Shown piece by piece: positions 1 through 8,452 of a DNA stretch of 64,000 bases. This stretch comes from Vibrio toranzoniae (GTDB taxonomy: Bacteria; Pseudomonadota; Gammaproteobacteria; Enterobacterales; Vibrionaceae), in assembly GCF_024347655.1 (NCBI RefSeq), contig NZ_AP025515.1, positions 186,001 to 250,000 on the forward strand. The letters run 5' to 3'. The notes beneath the pieces are model-generated. The model did not search any database and was not told the origin of the DNA. It saw nothing but the letters and a program-made list of their open reading frames with translations. Made by a program: the position numbers and the translations under genes. Positions within the stretch are counted from its first letter, which is position 1. Every line of letters starts with the position of its first letter.

Positions 1-581
1 TGATCAAGCAAAAAATACCGACACCTTCAAAAGCAGTGATTTCTACGCCTTATGTGGTGCCGAGCGACAACCAATTTGTGTTTATTGATGCATTAACTGA
101 GCAACAGGCCAAAGTGACTTTAATGACCAATTCATCGGCTTCTAATGATTCGGGGTTTGTTCCTGCGTATTACGAGCAACATCGCCAGACCTTACTCGAT
201 AAAGGCGTCAGTATCTTTGAGTACAAAAGCAAAGCGATCAATGATGACCACTATTTTCATGTTGATACTTACTATCATAATAAAACCGTGATTCTAGATA
301 ACCGTGTTACGTATATCGGTTCATCGAACTTCGATCCCAGGTCCGATTTTTTGAATATTGAGCTTGGCGTGCTGATTGATAGTGAAGAGTTTGCGGAACA
401 AGTAACACACTATTTAACACGTCAGAAAAACGATTTGTTTTGGGCTGTGTCGCGCGACCAATCAGGCGAAACAAAGTGGGTTTCAGGAGAACAAGAATAC
501 ACTAAGAACCCTAATTACAGTTCATGGAACAAACTACCAGACTGGTTATTCAGAAAAATGAATGGAGAGTTTGAGCTCTAA
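1..581 (+). CDS. Phospholipase D-family protein, C-terminal part (5' end outside window)
   Basis: The reading frame is already open at base 3 and runs to TAA at 579-581, so only the C-terminal ~190 residues are present. A complete HxKxxxxD motif (His-Asn-Lys..Asp in the YYHNKTVILD segment) is followed by GSSNFDPRS, the second half of a phospholipase D/cardiolipin synthase active site. The preceding MTNS.AS stretch resembles the inter-domain strand of ClsC/YmdC-like proteins. The family transfers or hydrolyses phosphatidyl groups at the inner membrane. A GTG at 36 could be mistaken for the start, but codons upstream are in frame and homologues carry another HKD motif there. Whether it is a cardiolipin synthase or another PLD enzyme cannot be decided from this half. 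Confidence 0.8.
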   Translation, partial: IKQKIPTPSKAVISTPYVVPSDNQFVFIDALTEQQAKVTLMTNSSASNDSGFVPAYYEQHRQTLLDKGVSIFEYKSKAINDDHYFHVDTYYHNKTVILDNRVTYIGSSNFDPRSDFLNIELGVLIDSEEFAEQVTHYLTRQKNDLFWAVSRDQSGETKWVSGEQEYTKNPNYSSWNKLPDWLFRKMNGEFEL

Positions 582-591
582 CGTCTACAAG

Positions 592-655
592 CCACGAATA
601 GTGAAAGGTATTAAGGTCTATTGAACTTTCGTGGTTACATTTTATTCAATAGACC
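592..655 (+). other. Interleaved inverted repeats in the 3' UTR of the PLD gene
   Basis: Two perfect inverted repeats overlap in order A-B-A'-B'. CCACGAA (592-598) pairs with TTCGTGG (628-634), and GGTCTATTGAA (615-625) pairs with TTCAATAGACC (645-655). They can form only as a pseudoknot or as alternatives. No U-tract follows. The rest of 582-894 holds the terminator at 695-724 and nothing else I can support. Confidence 0.45.
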
Positions 656-694
656 CTAGTTAGCGTCAACACGCCAGCCGCAGCCTCATAGGTA

Positions 695-724
695 CAAAAA
701 AACCGCGTAATTCGCGGTTTTTTT
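695..724. terminator. Bidirectional intrinsic terminator between convergent genes
   Basis: ACCGCG and CGCGGT (702-707 / 713-718) form a hairpin flanked by an A-run on the left and a T-run on the right. It suits both the PLD gene (+) and the tamA-like gene (-), which converge here. Confidence 0.75.
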
Positions 725-894
725 ATATTTGCCACATGAAAATGGTGGCGTTTTTCAAGGTAGTGGTCATCGACAAAGTATCAAACCCACTCGAACTTTA
801 AACAACATAGACAATTATGCCAATCGTAGTAAACAACGGGTCATTCTAGCTGGTTAACACACTATTTCTGATCACTTACTTACGGTGATGGGTA

Positions 895-2601
895 TTAGAA
901 CTGAGTACCTAATGAAAAGTGAATACGAAACTCATCGCCTTCGGGCGCATCCAGACCATAAGCAAAATCGAGTTTTACTGGCATAAAATGTGAGTTCCAA
1001 ATCAAACTCAACCCTGTACCACGCTTCCAATCTGCTTTGTCATCAAACGCATCACCAACATCCAGAAACGCCCCCATCCATATTGAGCGATACACTTGAT
1101 GTTGATACTCGATCCCTGCAGTTAACATGTAACGCGCACCGGTTAGTTCTCCATTTTCGTCTTTAGGAGAAATGGATTCATAACCATAGCCTCGCAAGTT
1201 ACCGTCTCCACCGGCAAAATAACGAAGCGATGACGGTACATCAGATAATGATTTGGCGATGTTAATACCAACGTTTGAATGAAAATGGAGCTTTTGTTGT
1301 TCGCTAATATCCCAAGAAACAACGCTGCTTCCCTCTAGTCTCAACAATCTTGAATCAGACAGCAGACTCGGATCAGAATATTCCAAAGAATAGATATGGC
1401 GATGATTAATCTCGAGTTGATCGTTCTTACGATCGATTTGAGAAAAACTGATTCCGGGTAGCAACAGTTGGGATTGGTCTTCCTCTGACGCCTGACTATA
1501 TTGTTCATGCAGGTATTTGACGTAAATTGTACTTTGCCAATCACTGTCTAATTGCCAATAACGCTCAAACTTAAGATCATTCGTGAAGCTTTTTGTATCT
1601 CGATGATCAATACGTTTTGACTCGAACTGAATACCGTAATAGTCAGTCGTGACTTCTTGCGTTGGAATTTTATACCCTAGCTTGAGAGACTGCTCTTGTT
1701 CAGACAAATACGTTTTCGTCTCAAAACTATGTCCTCTTCGGTTATACCAAGGTTTTGACCAATTTAGAGAAGCCCTTAACCCTAGATCCGTTGAATAGCC
1801 ACCACCAACTTGCACGATGTTTCGCGAACTTGGCTGTGCAACAATCTTTATAGGTACTTCTAGGTTACTCTCTAGTTCTTTGAAATCACCGTGGACAACG
1901 ACGCTGCGAAACCATTGCGTTTCTGATAAGTCAGATTGGAGTTGGCCTAGCTTTATGGTGTCGAAATAGTCACCTTGTTTGAACGTAGGGATTTTTCCTA
2001 TACGCAGAGGGTCAACGCCGTCATCAGGGATACTTAATGACCCAAATTTATAACGTGCGCCGCTAGAAAATTGCAGATGTATATTGGCCACGTTTTCACT
2101 AGGAATAACCTCCATTTCTGACTCAATAAACTGACCGTCAAAATACCCTTTCCTTTTTGCTAGAGATAAGATCTCTCGCTTTACTCTGTCGTACTCCGGA
2201 TGTGATAACGCGCAACCTGAAGCCAACTTATTTTTCTCTAGTACATTGATGAAGTCTGAATCTTCACTCGCTTCACCTATTATTTTGATAACAGAGTCTT
2301 TAATGCGCATGACAGGGCCTGAATCGATCTCAAGTACTAAACTTTCGGGATCGCTAGCAAGAATATTTAGCTGGGAATGGTAGTAACCATAAGGGTTGAG
2401 TGCGTCTTGAACTCGTTGAATGAGCTTAGTTTTCGATAGCTTTGAAGTGGGAACATCAGCTAAAGGTTTTAAATACAGTTCTACATTCTCGGTGAGAGTT
2501 TTATTAAGCCCTTTAACTTCAAATTCAGCAGCTATCGAAGAGTGTTGGGTAAACAGGAGAAATGAAGCTGCCAGCACTACTTGTTTAATCGAGGTCTTCA
2601 C
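895..2601 (-). CDS. tamA: TamA-like Omp85-family outer-membrane assembly protein
   Basis: About 570 residues, matching TamA (E. coli 577 aa). It has a signal peptide (hydrophobic VVLAASFLLF then SSIAA), an N-terminal region of POTRA repeats (roughly residues 25-255), and a C-terminal 16-strand beta-barrel with the Omp85 signature (GGDGNLRGYGYESISP) and a terminal aromatic strand ending in LGTQF. TamA inserts autotransporters and other beta-barrels with the inner-membrane partner TamB. No tamB is beside it: downstream is a convergent PLD gene. The frame is open to a TTG at 2643. I prefer the GTG at 2601 because it gives a compact Lys-containing signal peptide, although its SD is weak. It could be a TamA paralogue with a separate job. 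Confidence 0.85.
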   Translation of the reverse strand: MKTSIKQVVLAASFLLFTQHSSIAAEFEVKGLNKTLTENVELYLKPLADVPTSKLSKTKLIQRVQDALNPYGYYHSQLNILASDPESLVLEIDSGPVMRIKDSVIKIIGEASEDSDFINVLEKNKLASGCALSHPEYDRVKREILSLAKRKGYFDGQFIESEMEVIPSENVANIHLQFSSGARYKFGSLSIPDDGVDPLRIGKIPTFKQGDYFDTIKLGQLQSDLSETQWFRSVVVHGDFKELESNLEVPIKIVAQPSSRNIVQVGGGYSTDLGLRASLNWSKPWYNRRGHSFETKTYLSEQEQSLKLGYKIPTQEVTTDYYGIQFESKRIDHRDTKSFTNDLKFERYWQLDSDWQSTIYVKYLHEQYSQASEEDQSQLLLPGISFSQIDRKNDQLEINHRHIYSLEYSDPSLLSDSRLLRLEGSSVVSWDISEQQKLHFHSNVGINIAKSLSDVPSSLRYFAGGDGNLRGYGYESISPKDENGELTGARYMLTAGIEYQHQVYRSIWMGAFLDVGDAFDDKADWKRGTGLSLIWNSHFMPVKLDFAYGLDAPEGDEFRIHFSLGTQF

Positions 2602-2757
2602 GCGGTTGCCCAATTGCTTAAAACCCGAATAGGTTATGAGCAAAGCGTAAAATCACTAAATCTCATATGGAGGACGCTACCCTTCAATGAATGTGTCTGG
2701 TTATTAAAACAAGAACAATCGCTTACCCACGACTTAACTTTCTCGTATTACAGACAC

Positions 2758-2783
2758 AAAAAAAGGCGCAATTAAGCGCCTTT
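2758..2783 (-). terminator. Intrinsic terminator of the DEAD-box helicase gene
   Basis: AAAGGCGC (2762-2769) pairs with GCGCCTTT (2776-2783) around a 6-base loop. On the minus strand a T-run follows, 30 bases past the helicase stop codon. Confidence 0.75.
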
Positions 2784-2811
2784 AGAATATCGATCGTTTA
2801 CTGAATTAATA

Positions 2812-4101
2812 TCAGTTGTTTCTCAACCACACATCTTGATTAGTTTGTGCTTTTTTCTTTTTCTTCTTTTTACCTGTGCCAGCCGGTGGCGCAACGGGTT
2901 TCAATGCTGCAACGAGTTCAGCGGTTGCTTCTTCATCCACTTCAAAGCCTTCGATTTGCTCACGCTCAAGACGAATCTTATTCTTCTTCTCAATGATCGT
3001 GAAATGATGGTAGTCTTCGTGATCGATCAGAGATAACGCTAGGCCAACCTCACCTGCACGACCACTTCGGCCGATACGGTGCATGTAGTCTGACGGACTG
3101 CGTGGTAAGTCAAAGTTGATAACGACTGGAAGCTTCTCAATATCCAGCCCACGTGCCGCGATGTCAGTCGCGATCAGAACGTCGATCTCGCCAGATTTAA
3201 AATCTTCAAGGATACGAGTACGTGAGCCTTGCCCTTTATCACCGTGGAATACTTCAGCGATAATGCCGCGTTTGTAAAGCTTGTCTGCTAGGTGCTCACA
3301 GCTGTTTTTCGCATTCACGAAGATCAAAGCTTGGCGCCATTCGTGTTGCTGAATTAGATGCGCTAGCAATGCTGTCTTGCGACCTTTTTCGACTTCAAAT
3401 ACACGCTGAACCAATGTGCTCGCGTTGGCACTTTGAAGTTGTACTTCAATCGGATCATTCAATAGTTCGTGAGTTAATGTTTTAACTTGCTCAGGGAACG
3501 TTGCAGAGAACAACAGAGTTTGCTTCTTGCTCGGCAGTAACTTCAAGATAGCATCGAGCTCTTCGGTAAAGCCAAGGCTCAACATACGGTCTGCTTCATC
3601 AAGCACGAGCGTTTTGACTTTATCAAGTTTGATTGCGTTGCTTGAAATAAGGTCAAGTAAACGACCCGGTGTCGCCACCAAGATATCAGTGCCGCCACGT
3701 AACGCTTGCATCTGAGTGTTGACCGACACACCACCAAATACACAAACCGTTTTAATCGTACCGTTAAAATGCACTGCGTAAGATTTAACGCTATCAGCAA
3801 CTTGCTTAGCAAGTTCACGAGTAGGCACTAAGATAAGGCCAGAAACGAAGTTACCTTTGCCTGAACGACGGTCCAGAGGTGCATCTTCATGGATCTGTTG
3901 TAACAGAGGAAGTGCAAATGCAGCGGTTTTACCTGAACCCGTATTTGCGCCTGCAATTAAATCGCGTCCTGCTAACACACTTGGAATAACTTGCGCTTGG
4001 ATAGGCGTTGGCTGTTGGTATTCAAGCTCAGATAAACGAGCCATCAAAGGTGAGATTAAGCCAAGATCAGAGAAGTTGGTTGGTGTCGTGGTGTTAGTCA
4101 T
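2812..4101 (-). CDS. DEAD-box ATP-dependent RNA helicase, RhlE type
   Basis: About 429 residues with the full DEAD-box motif set: Q motif (TPIQAQ), Walker A (ANTGSGKT), PTRELA, TPGR, DEAD, SAT, ATDIAARGLD and HRIGRSGRAG. The C-terminus is a Lys-rich tail (KKKKKKK) that probably binds RNA. Such enzymes unwind short RNA duplexes in ribosome assembly and mRNA decay. The frame extends upstream to 4215, but the ATG at 4101 puts the Q motif at its usual distance from the N-terminus. It is monocistronic with its own terminator. A second RhlE-like gene lies at 29250-30521, so exact orthology is uncertain. Confidence 0.9.
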   Translation of the reverse strand: MTNTTTPTNFSDLGLISPLMARLSELEYQQPTPIQAQVIPSVLAGRDLIAGANTGSGKTAAFALPLLQQIHEDAPLDRRSGKGNFVSGLILVPTRELAKQVADSVKSYAVHFNGTIKTVCVFGGVSVNTQMQALRGGTDILVATPGRLLDLISSNAIKLDKVKTLVLDEADRMLSLGFTEELDAILKLLPSKKQTLLFSATFPEQVKTLTHELLNDPIEVQLQSANASTLVQRVFEVEKGRKTALLAHLIQQHEWRQALIFVNAKNSCEHLADKLYKRGIIAEVFHGDKGQGSRTRILEDFKSGEIDVLIATDIAARGLDIEKLPVVINFDLPRSPSDYMHRIGRSGRAGEVGLALSLIDHEDYHHFTIIEKKNKIRLEREQIEGFEVDEEATAELVAALKPVAPPAGTGKKKKKKKAQTNQDVWLRNN

Positions 4102-4354
4102 TAATTGCAGGAACTCAAAGCTAAAATAATAGCGCGCTATATTAACGTATTTCAGCAGTATTACGTAACTAATTTGCCCCCTTTCCCAAAGGTTTAAGCG
4201 ATTAAGCCCCAACAAAGCAGTTCAAGATATGAAGTAATCGATTTCAAGTGAGTTGTGAACACGGTATCAGCTTCACGTTTATGTCGCTTGTCTCTTTTGA
4301 GAACCAATTTTGTAAACGTTCACTCAAATTCAGGTCCCCTTCTTTCAGATACAA

Positions 4355-4385
4355 AAACGCCAGCTTCTGAAGCTGGCGTTTTTAA
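4355..4385 (-). terminator. Intrinsic terminator downstream of the DUF1127-like gene
   Basis: AACGCCAGCTT and AAGCTGGCGTT form a strong hairpin with A-runs and T-runs on either side. It lies about 40 bases past the small gene's stop on the minus strand. Confidence 0.75.
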
Positions 4386-4422
4386 TTCTATATTTCTTTA
4401 ATTCTATACGTTTACGCTAAAA

Positions 4423-4611
4423 TTAACGGTTGATACCGATATCGCGTTGCATGTGACCAGATAGGTCGCTTGCGTAGTAACTGCGTGGAGAGTTGTCTAC
4501 GAAAAGAATATCGAAAATGTGTGCAATCAATCCTTTGAAGTTAACCGCGTAGGTCTTCTTATCCATAGAGTTAGGAACAGCGATAGTATTCATTTGTACT
4601 GCTTGAGCCAT
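4423..4611 (-). CDS. Small DUF1127-like protein (62 aa)
   Basis: The C-terminus ends with DLSGHMQRDIGINR, the xLxxRxLxDIGxxR pattern typical of DUF1127/YjiS proteins. The N-terminal half (MAQAVQMNTIAVPNS) is low-complexity. Some family members in other bacteria act in RNA maturation or phosphate/carbon control, but nothing here fixes a function. An SD-like GAGGCAA precedes the ATG at 4611 and a terminator follows the gene. It stands alone between a helicase and terC. Confidence 0.7.
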   Translation of the reverse strand: MAQAVQMNTIAVPNSMDKKTYAVNFKGLIAHIFDILFVDNSPRSYYASDLSGHMQRDIGINR

Positions 4612-4923
4612 GATTGCCTCTCTATAAATTTGTTTGTGTGTTTCGTTCTGATGACAAGAATAATAGGTGATCTTTTTTAGGTTAAAAAATGACTAAAATT
4701 GGACATTCGAATTAGTTTTTCTAATAAAACAAACCATTAACAACATCAAGAAATACATATTCACACCTAGCGACTATAAATTCAAAATAGTGCTTATATC
4801 ATGCATTTTGTACAAATAAGCCACAAACAAAAGTGGGCGAAGTCACAAATATTTTACATAAATAAATCCCCCGCATCATCGACCACGTATCCCTTATCGA
4901 GTTTTCGATAAGTTATATTTGTT
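4612..4923. other. AT-rich intergenic region, no gene seen
   Basis: This holds the promoter side of the DUF1127-like gene and the 3' end of terC transcription. A short CTTATCGA/TCGATAAG hairpin (about 4892-4911) lies just past the terC stop but has no U-tract. I see no ORF with an SD. Confidence 0.5.
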
Positions 4924-5925
4924 TTAATTTACTTGTTCTATACTTGGCTTCTTCACATAAATCGACGCTATAACCGCAATCGTCATCGTTGAAATCAACA
5001 CCGCTAGAGACCAATACGTTGGGATAGCCCATTCACTGTCGACCAATAGCATTTTCACACCAATAAACACCATGATAAATGCCAGTGCTGGCTTCAAGTA
5101 GATGAACTTATCCATCATGCCTTGAAGTACAAAGTACAACGAACGCAGGCCAAGTAACGCAAACACGTTAGCAGCAAGTACTAAGAACGGTTCTTGTGTT
5201 ACCGCGAAGATTGCAGGGATAGAGTCCAGTGCAAACATCACGTCCATGACTGCAATCGCACCAATCACCAACATCATTGGTGTTAGTACCCATTTTGTAC
5301 TCTGTTTAACCATTAATGCAGGGCCATGGAAATCTTCTGTTACCGGCATGATTTTGCGAAGTAGCTTTTCAGGCAGTGTATTCACACTCTCTTCTTCACC
5401 CTTGTCTAATGCCAGTTTAATACCAGTGCCAATCAAGAACGCAGCAAACACGTAAAGTACCCAGTGGTATTCCGCCAATAGCTGTGCGCCTAGTGAGATC
5501 ATAATTGCACGAAGTATTAATGCACCAATCACGCCCCAAAGAAGCGCACGAGGTCGTAGATGCTCAGGAACTTGATATTGAGCAAAGATCATCGCGAAGA
5601 CAAACAAGTTATCTACGCTCAGTGATTTCTCTAACAAGTAACCCGTAATGAATGACACGGTTGCTTTTTGCGCAGTGTAATCACTATTGGGCGCGTAAAC
5701 CTCCCAGAATAGATAGATGGAACCTGCAAACAAAAACGTAAGAACAAACCAGAAAACACTCCAGATTGCCGCTTTCTTAATGGTGACGTTACCGCCACGA
5801 GTCTGATAGATATCAATAGCGACGAGAGCAACCGTCAGCAGAAAAAAGCCCGCATAAGTCGTCATGATCGGCGATGAAAAAAAGGATTCACTATTGGTAG
5901 ATAATAGAGATTGAGTTGAGTTCAT
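4924..5925 (-). CDS. alx: TerC/Alx-family integral membrane protein (probable Mn exporter)
   Basis: 333 residues with about nine membrane segments and the TerC signatures EKSLSVDNLFVFAMIF and AVMDVMFALDSIPAIFAVT, whose Asp and Asn residues are proposed metal ligands. E. coli Alx and related TerC proteins export Mn(II). The ATG at 5925 follows a strong GGAGG (5930-5934); the longer frame to 5970 lacks this support. The 5' leader carries a yybP-ykoY element that senses Mn, which agrees with the assignment. An older tellurite-resistance label is possible by homology only. Confidence 0.88.
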   Translation of the reverse strand: MNSTQSLLSTNSESFFSSPIMTTYAGFFLLTVALVAIDIYQTRGGNVTIKKAAIWSVFWFVLTFLFAGSIYLFWEVYAPNSDYTAQKATVSFITGYLLEKSLSVDNLFVFAMIFAQYQVPEHLRPRALLWGVIGALILRAIMISLGAQLLAEYHWVLYVFAAFLIGTGIKLALDKGEEESVNTLPEKLLRKIMPVTEDFHGPALMVKQSTKWVLTPMMLVIGAIAVMDVMFALDSIPAIFAVTQEPFLVLAANVFALLGLRSLYFVLQGMMDKFIYLKPALAFIMVFIGVKMLLVDSEWAIPTYWSLAVLISTMTIAVIASIYVKKPSIEQVN

Positions 5926-5936
5926 TATTCCTCCGG

Positions 5937-6120
5937 GCGGAAGAACTGTATAAAGACCTTCCGCAAACAAAGCATATCAGGTTCCATTACGGATCTTGAC
6001 TGTGATTGCGTTGGTCTCGTTGAAGTGAAATATGGGATTTCACCTTTACATACCGGATAGACACTTGGCCTAACGAGATGACGATATGTAAACTTGCGCT
6101 AACTACTCCCCAAACGCGAC
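5937..6120 (-). promoter_or_regulatory. yybP-ykoY (manganese) riboswitch leader of the terC/alx gene
   Basis: On the minus strand the leader contains the hallmark GGGGAGTAG (6111-6103) and, about 85 bases later, CGAGACC (6019-6013). P1 forms between GCGTTTGG (6117-6110) and CCAACGC (6014-6008), bringing the two conserved loops together. This is the arrangement of the yybP-ykoY aptamer found upstream of alx/terC and mntP. A 7-bp hairpin GCGGAAG/CTTCCGC (5958-5964 / 5937-5943) sits immediately before the GGAGG of terC and is a plausible expression platform. Motifs and pairing are seen; Mn response is from the family. Confidence 0.82.
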
Positions 6121-6171
6121 GATCATAATCATCTCGTCGTATTTCGTCTATAGAAAATTGACCTAAAAAGC

Positions 6172-6196
6172 AAAAAAGGAGCTATCAGCTCCTTTT
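6172..6196 (-). terminator. Intrinsic terminator downstream of the 31-aa gene
   Basis: A perfect 10-bp stem AAAAGGAGCT/AGCTCCTTTT (6174-6183 / 6187-6196) has a 3-base loop and a six-T tract on the minus strand. It closes the minus-strand unit that includes the small ORF at 6290-6385. Confidence 0.8.
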
Positions 6197-6289
6197 CTAT
6201 GTCTGTAATATGCTGATGATGTTGCACGCATTGCAAATGCTGACTCCACTGTTACTCAACAGTAAGTACTTATCAATCACCGACTATTT

Positions 6290-6385
6290 TTATAAACCGG
6301 CCATAGGTACTAAATATACCAATGCAGACCAAACCGATACCCAACCAACAACCGCTGCCGCATCCAACCAATCTTGCTTATCCAT
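6290..6385 (-). CDS. Candidate 31-aa small membrane protein
   Basis: The minus-strand ORF starts at ATG 6385 with GTGGGGGAT 5-13 bases upstream as a strong SD and stops with TAA at 6290. The peptide begins MDKQDWLDAA and continues into a Trp-rich hydrophobic stretch ending VPMAGL, like a single-span small membrane protein. It lies between the 5'-nucleotidase gene and a good terminator, so it is probably transcribed with or just after that gene. I recognise no family. Function is unknown. Confidence 0.55.
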   Translation of the reverse strand: MDKQDWLDAAAVVGWVSVWSALVYLVPMAGL

Positions 6386-6475
6386 TTTTATCCCCCACAG
6401 GAAACACACCTGCAGGAATAAAGCATAAATGGTGCCAATTTTATAAATCAATCAATAGTGACGTACTACTTTGCA

Positions 6476-8215
6476 TTACTTAGAACATTCTAAGCAATTC
6501 ATCGTTTCATGTTGTTGTAATGACTCAGGATGATCCTGAAGAAACTCGATGAAACAGTCTGCCATTGAATCTGTCGTGACAGTTCCGTTACCTAACATAC
6601 CTAAAACGGCGTCATAGCCCTCCTTCCCTTTCATGGTATAGGCAGAAGAAGTACCTTTATACACTCGATCGTGGTTCACGGTTTGCCACCCGGAAGATTC
6701 TGAATAAATTTCTAAGTGGTGAATGCGGTGGCCTAGCGGTGCCTCTTTGTAATAACAAAACCTCAAGTTATGAGTATAAGGGAAACTACCCGACCCAGTA
6801 CCAACCACTCCATTGTCCAAAGCATTGTTAATAGCCCCTTCCAACATGTCGGCAATCGTTTCTCCTCTCACTTTGTACATGCCAATAGGTACGGCAAACG
6901 GTAGTAATTTTCCGGCAATGTCGGCAACCGATACATCACCACTATTTAGCGAGTTTCTGACTCCTCCAGAATTATGAATAGCAAACTCGACTTCATGCCC
7001 TTTTTTATTCATTAGGTAGTGAAATGATTGTGCGACTAACGGTGCTAGTTGACTTGGGCCTTGTTCATCGGGAATTCGTACATGGCGCAAGTTATTCTCG
7101 ACGTAAGTGATAACTTGTTGCTGCAACTTTCTAACTTGAGGTTGGTACTTATCGGTCAAGATACTTTGAAGTTCAGGATCTTTTTTACATACCACGATAT
7201 TAGAATGGTTGTTCAAGAACTCACACGCCATATCGTGGGCATCGTCTTGTCCAACCTCGCTCAATTTTGCGTCGATAAACAGCCGACGTCCTAATAACAG
7301 CTCGTTCTTACCATTAAAGTGAGTGACTTTACCTTCTGAATCGAACTCTATTTCACAGTGACCTAAGCTCATTGCATGGAAACCCGCTTGTACCACATAG
7401 GTGTCGCCAATTTTTACACCGTAATCATCGTCTTTCACTAAACCGATGTCAGAGAAGTCGCCTTGCAAGCGGTGGCTATGGCCACCCACAATCACGCCGA
7501 TACCTGTTACATTCGCTGCTAATTCCAAATCAGCTTCATAGCCAAGGTGGCTCAGTAACACAATCTTGTTTATGCCTGCCTGATGAATCTGTTCTATCGT
7601 GGCTTTGGCGGTTTCTAATGCATTTTCAAATGGGGTGTCAATATCTGGGTTAGCAATGCTCGCCATCTTATCGATGCTTAAGCCGAAGATGGCGACTTTC
7701 TCGCCATCAAACTCTTTCGTTATAAAAGAAGCACTTCGTGTCTCAGTTAGGTAAGGCTTAACAATTTCGTTGTCCGCTAGGGTATGAGTTTTATTGATAT
7801 CCTCATTCGATAAATTCCAGTTACCAGCCAACAATGGGAATTGTATTCTTTTCGCGAAAATCGCAACCGGTTCATTCCCCATGTCTAACTCATGATTACC
7901 AAGCGTCATTGCGTCTATATTCAACGCATTGAGCAAATCAGCATTAGCCCTTCCTTTAAACAATGAAAAGTACAAAGTGCCTTGAAAGCAGTCTCCAGCG
8001 TGTAAAAACAGAGTACCGAACTTCTGACGTTTAGCGTCTTGCTCAATTTGCTTAAATCGAGTTGAAATTCGCGCAAAACCACCAGTACTGACATAAGGTT
8101 CAATGATGTGGTTGTTCATTTTAAGTGATAGCTGTAATGAGGTTGGTTCAAAGTATGAATGGGTGTCATTGATGTGTGCCAACACTATTTTTATTGGCTT
8201 GTTCTTTTTAGTCAT
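6476..8215 (-). CDS. Bifunctional UDP-sugar hydrolase/5'-nucleotidase-like metallophosphoesterase
   Basis: 579 residues. The N-terminal metallophosphatase domain carries the ligand motifs NDTH, GNHEL, SHLG and GGHSH, and the C-terminal 5'-nucleotidase domain has NSGGVRN and a substrate-clamp Phe region (GTGSGSFPYTHN). Domain order is that of UshA. Unlike UshA there is no signal peptide (MTKKNKPIKIVLAHINDTH), so it is probably cytoplasmic. It ends with a CLEC Cys pair. Likely reactions are removal of phosphate from nucleotides or hydrolysis of nucleotide sugars; substrate is not fixed by sequence. The small ORF at 6290-6385 follows it. Confidence 0.85.
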   Translation of the reverse strand: MTKKNKPIKIVLAHINDTHSYFEPTSLQLSLKMNNHIIEPYVSTGGFARISTRFKQIEQDAKRQKFGTLFLHAGDCFQGTLYFSLFKGRANADLLNALNIDAMTLGNHELDMGNEPVAIFAKRIQFPLLAGNWNLSNEDINKTHTLADNEIVKPYLTETRSASFITKEFDGEKVAIFGLSIDKMASIANPDIDTPFENALETAKATIEQIHQAGINKIVLLSHLGYEADLELAANVTGIGVIVGGHSHRLQGDFSDIGLVKDDDYGVKIGDTYVVQAGFHAMSLGHCEIEFDSEGKVTHFNGKNELLLGRRLFIDAKLSEVGQDDAHDMACEFLNNHSNIVVCKKDPELQSILTDKYQPQVRKLQQQVITYVENNLRHVRIPDEQGPSQLAPLVAQSFHYLMNKKGHEVEFAIHNSGGVRNSLNSGDVSVADIAGKLLPFAVPIGMYKVRGETIADMLEGAINNALDNGVVGTGSGSFPYTHNLRFCYYKEAPLGHRIHHLEIYSESSGWQTVNHDRVYKGTSSAYTMKGKEGYDAVLGMLGNGTVTTDSMADCFIEFLQDHPESLQQHETMNCLECSK

Positions 8216-8452
8216 ATTTTCTTCTCTCTTTGTCCCTTCATACTAGGTCGAGAATAATGACAGAATCGTGAATTTTATGAAACTGAACTGAAAAAAAATA
8301 CTCAAGATAGCTATAAATCTCATTTTGAACCGTACAAACAAAGAATAGTTTTTGTGACCAGTGGGCATACCGGCCTAGTAATTTTAGATTATGATTAAAG
8401 ATATTTGTTAGCTTTCAAACAATTAGCAGAGTATTCCGTTAGGAGTAAGTCT

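Noticed and set aside
6210..6428. 72-codon plus-strand ORF
   Set aside because: It is antisense to the better supported 31-aa minus-strand gene and has no SD.
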